From Leeuwenhoekiella polynyae (GTDB lineage: Bacteria > Bacteroidota > Bacteroidia > Flavobacteriales > Flavobacteriaceae), in NCBI RefSeq assembly GCF_042683665.1, contig NZ_JBHUOO010000016.1: a stretch of DNA of 64,000 nucleotides, one strand, 5' to 3'. A model generated the notes under the pieces. The model saw nothing but the letters and a program-made list of their open reading frames with translations, was not told the DNA's origin and did not search any database. A program made the translations under genes and the position numbers. Shown here piece by piece: positions 1 through 8,400 of this stretch. The first letter of the stretch is position 1; every line of letters begins with the position of its first letter.

Positions 1-97
1 AACCGATACAGGCTTAACTAAAAACCCAAAAGTGGCACAATTCAAACCGAAATGCCTGGCACTAACCGACCGAAATCAGTGGCACAATTTGATCCGA
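1..97. mobile_element. terminal end of a putative IS21-type insertion sequence
   Basis: The core TGGCAC recurs at 33, 57 and 80, each followed by a short AT-rich stretch and CCGA. A more degenerate copy lies near 11-19. The spacing is 23-24 bp. Multiple short repeats of this kind at an element end are typical of IS21-family insertion sequences, and similar TGGCACAATT ends are known to me from Bacteroidota elements. The transposase genes would lie to the left, outside the window, so the family call is an inference. The element end abuts a truncated gene directly. Confidence 0.45.
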
Positions 98-663
98 GTT
101 ATCCAATCCCAAGATTATTTGAAATATATACTGGAAAGTCTTTGCTTTCAAATAATATACAGCTGATTAATATGCAGGGTAAAAATAAATGGGTGAATAA
201 TAAAAAGATTATCGACAAAATTTTAGGTGATTTCAAAAAATCTGATGATCAAGTTTTTTATCTTTTTGATAATGATATGAGCTTTGAGATTGGAAAGGCT
301 GTAATGACTGAAAACATGTTTTTTGTAGGGAACCAAGATATTGAAGATGCAATAGATAACAAAATTTGGGTTTCTAATCTCAATCATTACTATAATGGAG
401 TATTGGAGTTTAATGTTGAAGAGGTGCAGAGTTGGAAAGAATTAGTTCCTTTGGAAGCAAAATGTAATGATCATGAGAAATTCTATCCCATTTTAAATAG
501 AAAAATTAAAGATAAGCTTAAAAACTTAGGTGGAGATATTGATCAATTAAAGAGAATTCCTTCTAAAGGCATTGAATCTGCTGATTTTTTGCTTCTAAAT
601 ATCAATGAACTAGATGATATCCCTTTTGAAATAAGAGAAGCTTTTGATAAAGTTTTAGAATAA
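52..663 (+). pseudogene. C-terminal TOPRIM fragment of an OLD-family nuclease, 5' truncated
   Basis: The 203-residue frame opens inside the transposon end, so roughly the first 15 residues are encoded by repeat DNA. From about residue 17 it resembles the TOPRIM half of OLD-family (overcoming lysogenisation defect) ATP-dependent nucleases. It has a hydrophobic strand followed by LFDND (D73, D75), which fits the DxD metal motif, and a DIED motif at 96-99 like the EDxF region of these proteins. The N-terminal ABC-type ATPase, normally 350 or more residues, is missing, and so is the first TOPRIM glutamate. I read this as a defence or repair nuclease gene broken by insertion. Activity is unlikely. 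A stand-alone TOPRIM protein is the alternative reading. Confidence 0.55.
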
Positions 664-705
664 TTGATTGTTCTATGAAAATTTATTCAAGGTTGCATAA
701 AATCT

Positions 706-777
706 TTTTCAATCTGAAGCGATGCTGAAAACAGTTGAGCAAGAAGAATTGCCAAAAGTTTAAATCAAAACTTAATC
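706..777. repeat. dispersed intergenic repeat, copy 1 of the 70-bp unit
   Basis: About 70 bp that returns with a few changes at 1018-1090. Both copies run from TTTCAATCTGAAGCG to AAATCAAAACTTAAT. The middle (TGCTGAA...TTCAGCA type) can pair with itself. A partial third copy lies at 1831-1860. It sits in the gene-free gap 664-1095. Confidence 0.7.
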
Positions 778-778
778 C

Positions 779-948
779 CCCCGCTCCCGCTAGTCTGTGA
801 CTAGTGGCACGAATGACAGTCCGGGATTATACAAGCTTATCCTTTAGAGAAATGCTACGCTGAAACCAGTTCAGCATGACGTGACCTTGTATTTTGTAGT
901 TGCTGTTGTGAATTTTTAGTACCCATCTCGACTGCGCTCGATGTGACA
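779..948. repeat. 170-bp dispersed intergenic repeat, copy 1
   Basis: This is a direct repeat of 3437-3616 with about 90 percent identity by eye. It starts with a REP-like palindrome (782-812) with the core AGTCTGTGACT, passes through a second hairpin (GCTGAA-ACCAG-TTCAGC) and ends with a CTCGACTGCGCTCGA-like element. No gene is visible in 664-1095; the gap holds only these repeats. Confidence 0.75.
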
Positions 949-1017
949 TCCCAATTCAACAACTTCGTGTTTTGTACTTTTAACTTCGTATTTGGTACAG
1001 GGGTCGCGCAAGCAATT

Positions 1018-1090
1018 CTTTTCAATCTGAAGCGTTGCTTAAACCAGTTCATCAAGAAGAATTACCAAAGATTTAAATCAAAACTTAATT
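1018..1090. repeat. dispersed intergenic repeat, copy 2 of the 70-bp unit
   Basis: Second copy of the 706-777 unit. It ends six bases before the start codon of the following gene and so forms that gene's leader. Confidence 0.7.
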
Positions 1091-1095
1091 CAATA

Positions 1096-1827
1096 ATGCT
1101 AAAAAAATTACTAGTACTACTTCTAATTACAATCAGTCATCAAGCTGTTGCTCAAAAAGGAAAAGCGGTACTTATTCTAAAAGACAGCACACGTATAAAC
1201 GGATATGGCGAAATTAGCGGTGTTTCCACCACCGTTTCGATTATGTTTGAAAATGATACCTTGCGGTACAAAAAATATAACGGCAAAGACCTAATCGGGA
1301 TTGATATTCTGGAGCATAATTATTACCGTAAATTCAGGTATAAACACATAGATGGCGGGAAATACCCTAAAGTTTTAGAGGTGGTTTCTCTTGATAGTTT
1401 AAGTCTGTATGTGAAATTGTATGAAGGCAGTTCGTTATCCAATTCCTTTATAAACGTACCCCAACCCGTAGGTAATCTGGCAAATTTACAAACCATTACT
1501 TTAGAAAATGGGACCGAAGTACCTCTTGGGCTTAGTCGTAATCTGTATAATGAAATTAACCTTCCCAGATACAGCTACTACGTAGGATATGGCAAAAGTG
1601 ATCAGGTGGAACATCTGTACACCAAAGGGATCCCTTTTGCTAAAAGTTTTAAAAAGGCCATGATTGCATATTTTGAAAATTGCCCTGAATTGCTTGAAAA
1701 AGTAGAAAGTGGAGAATTTTCCAATACCCAATTAGGGAAGGTGTTGGATTTTTACAATACCAAGTGTTTAAAATCAACCAATTCAAAAGATCGCGACACT
1801 GAATCTGCTTCAGGATCAAACGACTAA
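1096..1827 (+). CDS. exported protein of unknown function
   Basis: The product has 243 residues. I chose the ATG at 1096 because it opens directly into a signal peptide: MLKK, a leucine-rich core, then cleavage after AVAQ near residue 20. An upstream in-frame ATG at 943 would add 51 residues translated from repeat DNA. The mature part has an alternating beta-strand pattern (KGKAVLILKDSTRINGYG at the start) and a positively charged central region. There are no recognisable catalytic motifs and no membrane segments. I do not recognise the family. It probably acts in the periplasm or at the cell surface. The next gene begins about 40 bp downstream, so the two may be co-transcribed. Confidence 0.7.
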   Translation: MLKKLLVLLLITISHQAVAQKGKAVLILKDSTRINGYGEISGVSTTVSIMFENDTLRYKKYNGKDLIGIDILEHNYYRKFRYKHIDGGKYPKVLEVVSLDSLSLYVKLYEGSSLSNSFINVPQPVGNLANLQTITLENGTEVPLGLSRNLYNEINLPRYSYYVGYGKSDQVEHLYTKGIPFAKSFKKAMIAYFENCPELLEKVESGEFSNTQLGKVLDFYNTKCLKSTNSKDRDTESASGSND

Positions 1828-1867
1828 GTTGTTTCAATCTAGTGCGTTGCTGAAACCATCATACCTT

Positions 1868-3319
1868 ATGACAAAAATGAAATACATAATATTAACCCTA
1901 GGATTACTCGTCGTTAATTTTGCATTTGGACAACATTTGTATCCTGAAAAGTATGACGAATGTAAGCTAAGTAAATTTTGTTTGGATTGCGGCGACACAA
2001 AAGCTGAGCCACCTCAGGATTTTGTATCTGATTTTTTATCCAATCTTAACGAAAAGTCTTTGATGAAAATTAAAGGTTCAATTACGGTTCAAATCTTGGT
2101 TGACTCAACCGGAAAAGCGTGCCTGTTAAGTGCTAAAAATGAGACAAATGTTAAGTCCAAAAAATTGAAATTACATGATGGGATAAGCAATACAAAAACT
2201 TGGTCACCTGCAATAACTAAAGGAAAAGCCGAACAAGCATCTGTTTCACTATTGCTGATTTTTCAAGATGGTCAACTATTAATAAAAAGAAAAGAATTCG
2301 ATTTTAAAAATCAATCGAATATGAAATCAGTAGGAACGCCAGATGTCAAAGGTTCGAAAGAATCTCAATTATCAGAATCTTGGACAGTTATTAATCAGCA
2401 AAATTCAAAATTACCTTGGGATATGTCCAGAGTGGCTTTTACTGATTCAACTAATTCTCTTTGGTTCGGTACAGATAATGGAGTTGTGAAGATGGAAAAT
2501 GGGAAAATGGAAGTATTTGACTCAAAAAACTCGGCTTTAAAACCAACTTCTTATAATAAAAATAGGACTTCTTCAATTCGTGGTGGTGCTGTCGACCAAT
2601 TAAATAATAAGTGGTTTTTTGGGGGGTATGAAGTTTACAAATACGACAATAAAAATTGGACCGTCTTTGACTCCTTAAACTCCCCCGTTAGTTGGATGAG
2701 AAAAATATACATCGATAAAAAAAACAATGTGTTTCTGACTTCTTCGAAAGGAGTAGTTAAATACGATGGAAATGATTGGACAATAATTGACACTTCAAAT
2801 ACTAAGCTTCCTTCTAACAAAGTTTCTGGAGTTTTTGTGGATAGTAAAGAACGATTGTGGATTGGAACTTATGACGGGAATATTAGAATGGATAGCGATA
2901 ACATTGTAGAATATAACAATTCTGAATCACCTCTTAAAGAAGGAGCTATTACCGATATGTATGAGGATAAAAAAGGGAATCTTTGGTTTGATCTCTACAA
3001 TAATGATGATAAATCTAAAGGCGGAATGTTTGTCCTACGAACTAATGGAAAATGGGAATCTTTGAAACCAAAAAAGTCTGACTTATTCACTAAAAATGAT
3101 ATTAATGACTTCTTGTTAGACGAAGATAAAAATGAATTATGGATTGCATTAAATAGTGTTGGATTAATAAAATACGATATAGGCAATGATAAATGGGAAA
3201 CGTATACAACCGAAAACTCTAAAGTACCAAGTATTCACGTAATGCAATTAACTAAGGATGGCGATGGAACAATTTGGGGTGCAACATTTGCAGGATTGAT
3301 AAAACTTAAAGCAGAATAA
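1868..3319 (+). CDS. secreted TonB_C-like domain plus two-component-regulator-type propeller protein
   Basis: The product has 483 residues. The start at 1868 (MTKMKY) is set by the signal peptide, cleaved after AFGQ; 1877 is an equally possible start. Residues about 55-135 look like a TonB C-terminal fold: GSITVQILVDSTGKA, then a paired W-S-P-A and a closing strand. The rest carries about six Reg_prop-like beta-propeller blades, seen as repeated LWFGTDNGV, LWIGTYDGN, LWIALNSVG and IWGATFAG units spaced about 45-50 residues apart. Such propellers usually form the sensor half of hybrid two-component proteins, but here no membrane helix, kinase or receiver follows. A stand-alone binding or sensing role outside the cytoplasm is an inference. 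Confidence 0.7.
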   Translation: MTKMKYIILTLGLLVVNFAFGQHLYPEKYDECKLSKFCLDCGDTKAEPPQDFVSDFLSNLNEKSLMKIKGSITVQILVDSTGKACLLSAKNETNVKSKKLKLHDGISNTKTWSPAITKGKAEQASVSLLLIFQDGQLLIKRKEFDFKNQSNMKSVGTPDVKGSKESQLSESWTVINQQNSKLPWDMSRVAFTDSTNSLWFGTDNGVVKMENGKMEVFDSKNSALKPTSYNKNRTSSIRGGAVDQLNNKWFFGGYEVYKYDNKNWTVFDSLNSPVSWMRKIYIDKKNNVFLTSSKGVVKYDGNDWTIIDTSNTKLPSNKVSGVFVDSKERLWIGTYDGNIRMDSDNIVEYNNSESPLKEGAITDMYEDKKGNLWFDLYNNDDKSKGGMFVLRTNGKWESLKPKKSDLFTKNDINDFLLDEDKNELWIALNSVGLIKYDIGNDKWETYTTENSKVPSIHVMQLTKDGDGTIWGATFAGLIKLKAE

Positions 3320-3436
3320 CTTCCGCTAACAAAAATCTTGTTAAAAAGCGAAGCTGCCTTGATCATTCCGATCACGATCGAAACAGTCTGACGTATGCTC
3401 ATATTTTTTTTCTAAATTAAGTTTTTGATCTGCACC

Positions 3437-3616
3437 CTCCGCTCCCGCTAGTCTGTGACTGGTGGCACGAACGCCAGTCCGGGATTATATAAGCTTATCC
3501 TTTAGAGAAATGCTACGCTGAAACCAGTTCAGCATGACGTGACTTCGTATTTTGTAGTTTCTGTTTTGAATTTTTAGTACGCATCTCGACTGCACTTCGA
3601 CAAGCTCAGTGTGACA
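3437..3616. repeat. 170-bp dispersed intergenic repeat, copy 2
   Basis: Second copy of 779-948. It begins with the REP-like palindrome at 3440-3470 and ends with CTTCGACAAGCTCAG, a common Bacteroidota palindromic tail. It lies in the gene gap 3320-4042. Confidence 0.75.
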
Positions 3617-3740
3617 GGCTTGCTTTGGCAAAACTCAGCACAGGTGATTTGACCGATAAGCGGTTCTCAACTTTGCTCGCCCAACCTTGAATTTTAAATA
3701 AAGAATTTCTGATATAAGGATGCAATACTAAAACACCCCC

Positions 3741-3771
3741 CGCTCCCGCTAGTCTGTGACTGGTGTCACGA
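3741..3771. repeat. REP-like palindrome
   Basis: A 31-bp element, CGCTCCCGCTAGTCTGTGAC followed by TGGTG. It can fold through AGTC/GACT. Related copies lie at 782-812, 3440-3470 and 4680-4710. It sits just upstream of the rhomboid remnant. Confidence 0.6.
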
Positions 3772-3802
3772 GCCACAACACAGGACTCTATTTGGTCTTT
3801 AG

Positions 3803-4009
3803 GGATTAATTTTAGCAATTTATTCAACAGAGTCAAGATTAGTAATTTGGATGCTCTTAGTTCTCTATGCTGGATTAATTTTGCTCTTGGAATTCTTTTC
3901 GGCCGGTATTGATAACGCAGCACATTTGGGCGGACTCATTGGCGGCTTTATCCTAGGAGTTTTATTGATCGCTTTTGATAAAGAAAACCTGATAAAAAAT
4001 GCAGGTTAG
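3803..4009 (+). pseudogene. C-terminal remnant of a rhomboid-family intramembrane protease
   Basis: The stop-to-stop frame 3803-4009 translates to two hydrophobic stretches. The second contains IDNAAHLGGLIGG, the last catalytic-helix signature of rhomboid proteases (His followed by GGxxG), and it ends KNAG-stop. The serine-bearing GxSG helix and everything before it are absent. A stop (TAG at 3800-3802) and a REP-like palindrome lie directly upstream. A functional rhomboid needs at least six transmembrane helices, so this is a broken gene, probably cut by the repeats that now flank it. Confidence 0.7.
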
Positions 4010-4042
4010 CCGGTCAATTCTTTGGTAATTTATGTAAAGCAA

Positions 4043-4615
4043 ATGAGTAAAAATCAAATCTTTCAAATCTTCACGATCATTGCCGTAATAGGAATGATAT
4101 GCTGGTATATCACGGACTATTTTGGAGGGATGATAATACATTTATTTCAGTATGCGTATATAATTATTCCGATATTACTATTGTATTTCATAACGGTAAT
4201 AACAACTCTGATAAAGCTTTCAAAAAGTGGGATCAGGGAAAACAAGGTGGTTTTTGGCGCTCATTTATTTTTTATCATTTTCATTCTTTCCACAAGTTTT
4301 ATAGAATCAGATATGTTTAAATCTAAAGTTGTGCTGAGGGGTGTTTTAAAAGATGACCTGTTTCATTACACCTTAACCCTTCGTGAAGATGGATCCTGCG
4401 AAAATGAGATACAAGGATTTCTTGGTTTTAAAAAAATATATTATGGTAATTATAAAATGAACGTCAATAGAATTATTTTCAGTAAGAAACCTTACGATAA
4501 CGACTTTTTACCGGACACTTTATATTTGGATAAGGCAGAAAATGCTATTTTTCTATATAAAAATGCTGAAGAAAAGCAATGGCTCAACCACTTTGAATTG
4601 ATTGAAAACAACTAA
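4043..4615 (+). CDS. membrane protein of unknown function
   Basis: The product has 190 residues. I used the ATG at 4043; a TTG at 4022 would add seven residues. Three hydrophobic segments (roughly 8-30, 33-58 and 70-92) are followed by a soluble C-terminal part of about 95 residues, rich in beta strands, with a YYGNYKM stretch. The arrangement suggests a membrane anchor with one exported or cytoplasmic domain. I do not recognise a family. It stands alone, between the rhomboid remnant and a REP-rich gap. Low GC fits an accessory gene. Confidence 0.6.
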   Translation: MSKNQIFQIFTIIAVIGMICWYITDYFGGMIIHLFQYAYIIIPILLLYFITVITTLIKLSKSGIRENKVVFGAHLFFIIFILSTSFIESDMFKSKVVLRGVLKDDLFHYTLTLREDGSCENEIQGFLGFKKIYYGNYKMNVNRIIFSKKPYDNDFLPDTLYLDKAENAIFLYKNAEEKQWLNHFELIENN

Positions 4616-4679
4616 CGTGGCTTCGAAAAATATCAATGCGACGCAAATTAAAACAAAGCATATTAGCATCATATTCCCC

Positions 4680-4710
4680 GGCTCCCGCCAGTCTGCGACT
4701 GGTGGCACGA
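4680..4710. repeat. REP-like palindrome
   Basis: The clearest copy of the local REP family: CCAGTC-TGC-GACTGG forms a 6-bp stem with a 3-nt loop, inside GCTCCCG...GGTGGCACGAG. It lies in the gap 4616-4910, where I see no gene. Confidence 0.65.
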
Positions 4711-4910
4711 GCTATAACACCGGAGGCTCAGCTAAAACCGGTTTAAGTGCTTAACGCTAACCCCTAAATCTTAATAAAACGTCACTACCTAAACAGCTTT
4801 CCCGCTAGTTTGGTCGTTAGGCTGGCATTATAAACGTATTTAATACATTTTTTTCTGGTTTGATTGTCAGTCTTTTAGTATTTTTAATAGTTCATCAATC
4901 AAAAATCATA

Positions 4911-5651
4911 ATGAAATCTTTAAAAGCCTTCCTGTTACTTATAGGTGCCGCCCTGCTCAGTACCAGTTGCGGTTTTGATGTAAGCTATCAATCTTCCGTA
5001 AAAACGTCCACAAGCTCCAGCCCGGCATTAACCGAAATCGCCAAAACGGATAAAGATCCTGAAGTGCGCAAACTTGCCGTGAGTAAGATCAGTTTCAGTC
5101 CGGCCCTTACGGATATTGCGAAAACGGATAAAGACCCCGAGGTGCGTAAACTGGCGGTGAGTAAACTGGATTTTGGTCCTGCATTGACCGACATTGCCAA
5201 AACCGATAAAGATCCTGAAATACGTAAACTTGCGGTGAGTAAGATCAGTTTCAGTCCGGCCCTTACGGATATTGCGAAAACGGACAAGAATCCCGAGGTG
5301 CGTAAACTGGCGGTGAGTAAACTGGATTTTGGTCCTGCATTGACCGACATTGCCAAAACAGATAACGATCCTGAAGTGCGCAAACTTGCCGTGAGTAAGA
5401 TCAGTTTCAGTCCGGCGCTTACGGATATTGCGAAAACGGACAAGAATCCCGAGGTGCGTAAACTGGCGGTGAGTAAACTGGATTTTGGTCCTGCATTGAC
5501 CGACATCGCCAAAACGGATAAGGATCCTGAGATACGTAAGTTCGCAGTAAGTAAGATCAGTTTCAGTCCGGCGCTCCTTGATATTGCAAAAACCGATAAA
5601 GACCCCGGAGTACGCATTGCAGCACTAGAACGGTTAAGCGACTTAAACTAA
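4911..5651 (+). CDS. HEAT-like repeat lipoprotein
   Basis: The product has 246 residues. The start at 4911 gives a lipoprotein signal, MKSLKAFLLL...LLSTSC, with Cys20 as the lipid site; an upstream start at 4860 would bury this. From residue 37 to the end there are eight tandem 26-residue units of the type PALTDIAKTDKDPEVRKLAV. The DPEVR and A-V/A-A pattern matches PBS-lyase/HEAT_2-type helical repeats, so the protein should form a short alpha-solenoid tethered to a membrane and used for binding. The units alternate between endings SKISF and SKLDF, so the true period is 52 residues. The following two genes are also small lipoproteins in the same direction. Confidence 0.75.
   Translation: MKSLKAFLLLIGAALLSTSCGFDVSYQSSVKTSTSSSPALTEIAKTDKDPEVRKLAVSKISFSPALTDIAKTDKDPEVRKLAVSKLDFGPALTDIAKTDKDPEIRKLAVSKISFSPALTDIAKTDKNPEVRKLAVSKLDFGPALTDIAKTDNDPEVRKLAVSKISFSPALTDIAKTDKNPEVRKLAVSKLDFGPALTDIAKTDKDPEIRKFAVSKISFSPALLDIAKTDKDPGVRIAALERLSDLN
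5019..5642 (+). repeat. coding tandem repeat, eight 78-bp units
   Basis: Units of 78 bp are arranged as a 156-bp higher-order period. Some 156-bp blocks are nearly identical at the DNA level (for example around 5095-5250 and 5251-5406), which shows recent expansion or homogenisation. Every unit is a multiple of three, so copy-number change would keep the frame. Confidence 0.85.
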
Positions 5652-5657
5652 ACAGTT

Positions 5658-6074
5658 ATGAACGTTACATGGTTTAAAACGCTTTTTTATATAAGCCTGA
5701 TAGCAATTGTATTGCATTCCTGTGTAGAGGTAAAACACGATACCGATACTGAAGAAAAATTTGCTAATGCAGACCTGATAGGTATGTGGAAGGTTAAGAA
5801 CCTCACTCAATCCGGTGAGATACGAAGTGTGGAGCTGGTAAACGATTCCATTGCTGATATTGTATTTAAAGATTCTTCCGGGGAACGACACCTCACTGGT
5901 AAATGGAAACGAAGCGGAACAGAATCTGCAGGTGGTATTAACTTTGTGTATGATATTAAACTTTCATATGAGCATCCCGGGAGCAATTCCAGTCGCATAT
6001 TACTGGGATCATTAGAGGAGATAGCCGGTAAATTAACGATCTCCTCAACTAAGGCGACCCTGGAGAAACTTTAA
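5658..6074 (+). CDS. small lipoprotein, lipocalin-like, paralogue of the next gene
   Basis: The product has 138 residues and starts 6 bp after the previous stop. The signal peptide ends VLHSC, so Cys22 is the lipid anchor. The mature part has a GMWKVKNL opening and then runs of beta strands (LVNDSIADIVFKD, GKWKRSG), like small lipocalin-type proteins in which a G-x-W follows a short linker. Its neighbour at 6145-6555 shares the layout almost residue by residue. No enzyme motif is visible. I infer a ligand-binding or envelope role. Confidence 0.6.
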   Translation: MNVTWFKTLFYISLIAIVLHSCVEVKHDTDTEEKFANADLIGMWKVKNLTQSGEIRSVELVNDSIADIVFKDSSGERHLTGKWKRSGTESAGGINFVYDIKLSYEHPGSNSSRILLGSLEEIAGKLTISSTKATLEKL

Positions 6075-6144
6075 AAAAGTATTTTGGATTTTAATTTGTT
6101 CAAAGACTTATCTGCTTTAATCATCATCAATCAAAAAATCACTA

Positions 6145-6555
6145 ATGAATTGTTCTTTTTTTAAAACGCTTCTTGGCGTAAGCTTGCTGGCACTTATGAT
6201 GCATTCTTGCAAAATAGAAACCAGTAACGATGCGGCACAAGACTACGCTACCGCAGATTTGTTAGGCACATGGAACGTTAAAACGACAGCGCATAAGCAT
6301 CCGGATATCCAATCGGTAAAACTGGTAAACGATTCTGTAGCTGAAGTGGTTATTAAAGACCTTTCGGGGAAGCAGCAGCAGGTTCCCGGAACATGGGAAC
6401 GCAACGTGAAACAATCCGCAGGTCCGATGGAATTCTCGTTCGACTTTAAACTTTCGTATCATTACGATCATCAGTATGCCTTAATGGGCAGGATCGAGGA
6501 AGCAGACGATACCATGACGATCTCGGTAGGAGATCTGGTACTGGAAAAAAGCTAG
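6145..6555 (+). CDS. small lipoprotein, lipocalin-like, tandem paralogue
   Basis: The product has 136 residues. The signal peptide ends MMHSC. Shared with the gene at 5658 are FFKTLLGVSL/WFKTLFYISL, AD-LLGTWNVK/AD-LIGMWKVK, VKLVNDSVAEVVIKDLSGK and FKLSY, so the two come from a tandem duplication. Identity is about 45 percent by eye, which makes the duplication old. Function is unknown; a beta-barrel lipoprotein at the envelope is the best guess. The gap to the upstream paralogue is 70 bp with no terminator seen. Confidence 0.6.
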   Translation: MNCSFFKTLLGVSLLALMMHSCKIETSNDAAQDYATADLLGTWNVKTTAHKHPDIQSVKLVNDSVAEVVIKDLSGKQQQVPGTWERNVKQSAGPMEFSFDFKLSYHYDHQYALMGRIEEADDTMTISVGDLVLEKS

Positions 6556-6672
6556 AATAAACTTCATCCAACAAGACCGTTACCGCGAACGTGTCTCAGG
6601 GTATCACCAGAAGCTGGCTTCCTCGTTTACCGCGATCCGCGTTGCATTTCAATCCTTGAATAGTGAAGCGTA

Positions 6673-6938
6673 TCAATGTTCAACATGCAAGGCTTTTTTG
6701 CGCCTCAGATCACTTTTTCTAAAATACCGTAAGGAGAAATAAAGCACCACTGCCAGCGGTAACGCGATCATTAAATACCACAACGACATATCTAGCGTCG
6801 TATTGATGGCTCCGGAAGCCGAGATCGCATAACTCCCCATCGAGGTGATGATGTAGAGCAAACCGCCCTATCATCCATGCAAAACCTAAAACTAGAGTGC
6901 AATACCCAATTACCACCGGACTGTATTCAAAATGCTAT
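6673..6938 (-). pseudogene. decayed, internally deleted copy of the MFS transporter gene at 17164-18417
   Basis: Read on the minus strand, the segment matches the last quarter of the intact gene, including its stop region and the stretch that encodes LLYIITSMGSYAISASGA. It then jumps over about 242 bp of the parent (17363-17604) and continues with the region around 17605-17675. The join lies in CCGCC, a 5-bp word present at both sides of the deletion in the parent. The loss is not a multiple of three, so the frame shifts. The rest of the gene is missing. The two copies are about 80-85 percent identical by eye. Confidence 0.8.
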
Positions 6939-7162
6939 TATGTAAGAAAAATCGAATACTATACCCATACCCTAGGCGCAGCACAGAATAAAGCAGCACT
7001 TTTTTGAGGGATTGGCTTTTATGTTTTTATATTTGCGCTAAAATTTTAGATAAAAGTAGCTCTTCAGGTATTGAGCTTAAATTATACAAGGCATCATTCC
7101 TTTTAAATCCATAATTAGGATTTTCGCAAATGATTTTTAATTATAGAATTGCTTAGTTTTTA

Positions 7163-8323
7163 ATGATCTTAATTCTACTGGGAGTCGCCATGTTTGGCTT
7201 TGTATTGTCGAGTATTCTTTTTTTTAAAAAGTCTACTAATACTAAGGCCACCTATATTTTAGGGAGTTTCTATTTTATATTATCGGTATATGCTTTTCAA
7301 GGGTATATAATAGATGGCGGGTATTTAAAAAGTTGGACGTGGTTTTTCCTTTGGCCCCTGTTACCCTATCACTTGATATTTATCCCGATCTACTATTATT
7401 TTAAAGTCATTCTAACAGATAGGCTTACCTGGCATAATGCAGAAATACTGCTATTTATCCCTTTTATACTGGGGGTTATAGATGTAACGTATGTTTATTT
7501 ACAACCAGAAACTGTATTCAATACTATTATAGAGAATGCAATGGTATCTCCTGAAAAAAGGCTGAAAGCAAATTACCTGCTTCTAACTCTTAGTCAGCAC
7601 ATGTTACTGCGTCATCTTTGGCAATTGGGAGTTTTAATTGTAATAATACCGCAATTGAGAGACTTTTTACAAAAAGCGGAGCACGATGAATTAAAAGCTA
7701 TTCTTAATAAATGGCTGCTCCTGTTTTGGTGGGTAACGATGGCCATGGCTATTTTTGCAATAGTTTATGTGTGTGAAAGAATGCTGGTAAGCACGGGGTA
7801 CCATACTTTAATAATCACAGGTATTAAAGGAAGCATAGTCACCTTAATTTTTTATGTAGCAGTCTTTTTAACCGGAGTTATACCGCTTTATTTCCCCAGT
7901 ATTTTACACGGGTATCCGCAGCAGGTGAGACCTATCTCTAAGATTAGTATCGAAGAACCGGATACCGACTTAAAATTTGGTCTTGACGAAGAGACGGTTA
8001 ACAGCAAGCTAGAAGGTTTAAAAGCATGTAAGTCATACCTCAATACTCATTTTGGTCTCACTGAATGCGCGCTAGAATTAGATATGCCTGCTCACCATAT
8101 TTCCTATTATTTAAAAAACCAGTTTGGGTTAAGCTTTGCTGCTTACAGAAATAGCTTACGCATGGATTATGCAAAAAAGCTCATTGAAGAAGGCTACTTA
8201 GAAAATAATACAATTGAAGCTCTAGCGGGAGAATGTGGCTTTGCTAGTAGGACATCGTTTAGTAAAGTTTTTAAAAATGCTACTGATGTAAATCCCAGTG
8301 CTTATGCTTTAGCAAATAAATAA
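7163..8323 (+). CDS. membrane-anchored AraC-family transcriptional regulator
   Basis: The product has 386 residues. The first 250 or so hold six to seven hydrophobic segments (for example 2-20, 29-48, 59-84, 90-112, 148-168, 187-210 and 222-246). The C-terminal 105 residues form two helix-turn-helix motifs: ALELDMPAHHISYYLKNQFG is the first, and IEALAGECGFASRTSFSKVF, followed by NPSAY, is the typical AraC signature. A 7TM-like sensor fused to an AraC domain is a common Bacteroidota layout. The membrane part presumably senses an extracellular or membrane signal. The giant repeat protein gene follows 250 bp downstream on the same strand, beyond a strong hairpin, and is a possible target. Confidence 0.85.
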   Translation: MILILLGVAMFGFVLSSILFFKKSTNTKATYILGSFYFILSVYAFQGYIIDGGYLKSWTWFFLWPLLPYHLIFIPIYYYFKVILTDRLTWHNAEILLFIPFILGVIDVTYVYLQPETVFNTIIENAMVSPEKRLKANYLLLTLSQHMLLRHLWQLGVLIVIIPQLRDFLQKAEHDELKAILNKWLLLFWWVTMAMAIFAIVYVCERMLVSTGYHTLIITGIKGSIVTLIFYVAVFLTGVIPLYFPSILHGYPQQVRPISKISIEEPDTDLKFGLDEETVNSKLEGLKACKSYLNTHFGLTECALELDMPAHHISYYLKNQFGLSFAAYRNSLRMDYAKKLIEEGYLENNTIEALAGECGFASRTSFSKVFKNATDVNPSAYALANK

Positions 8324-8400
8324 GCCGTATTGTGTAAAAGGTGTATAGAATTTTATTCAACCCGCACTTTTCTTTTTTTTTCTTTTAAAATTAGGCAGTT

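Noticed and set aside
943..1095. Upstream extension of the exported protein gene to an ATG at 943
   Set aside because: The added 51 residues come from intergenic repeat DNA and would hide a good signal peptide.
4988..5617. 209-codon open frame on the minus strand, itself made of repeats
   Set aside because: It is the mirror of the 78-bp coding repeat. A repeat length divisible by three keeps any stop-free frame open. The plus strand has the lipoprotein signal and the HEAT-like pattern.
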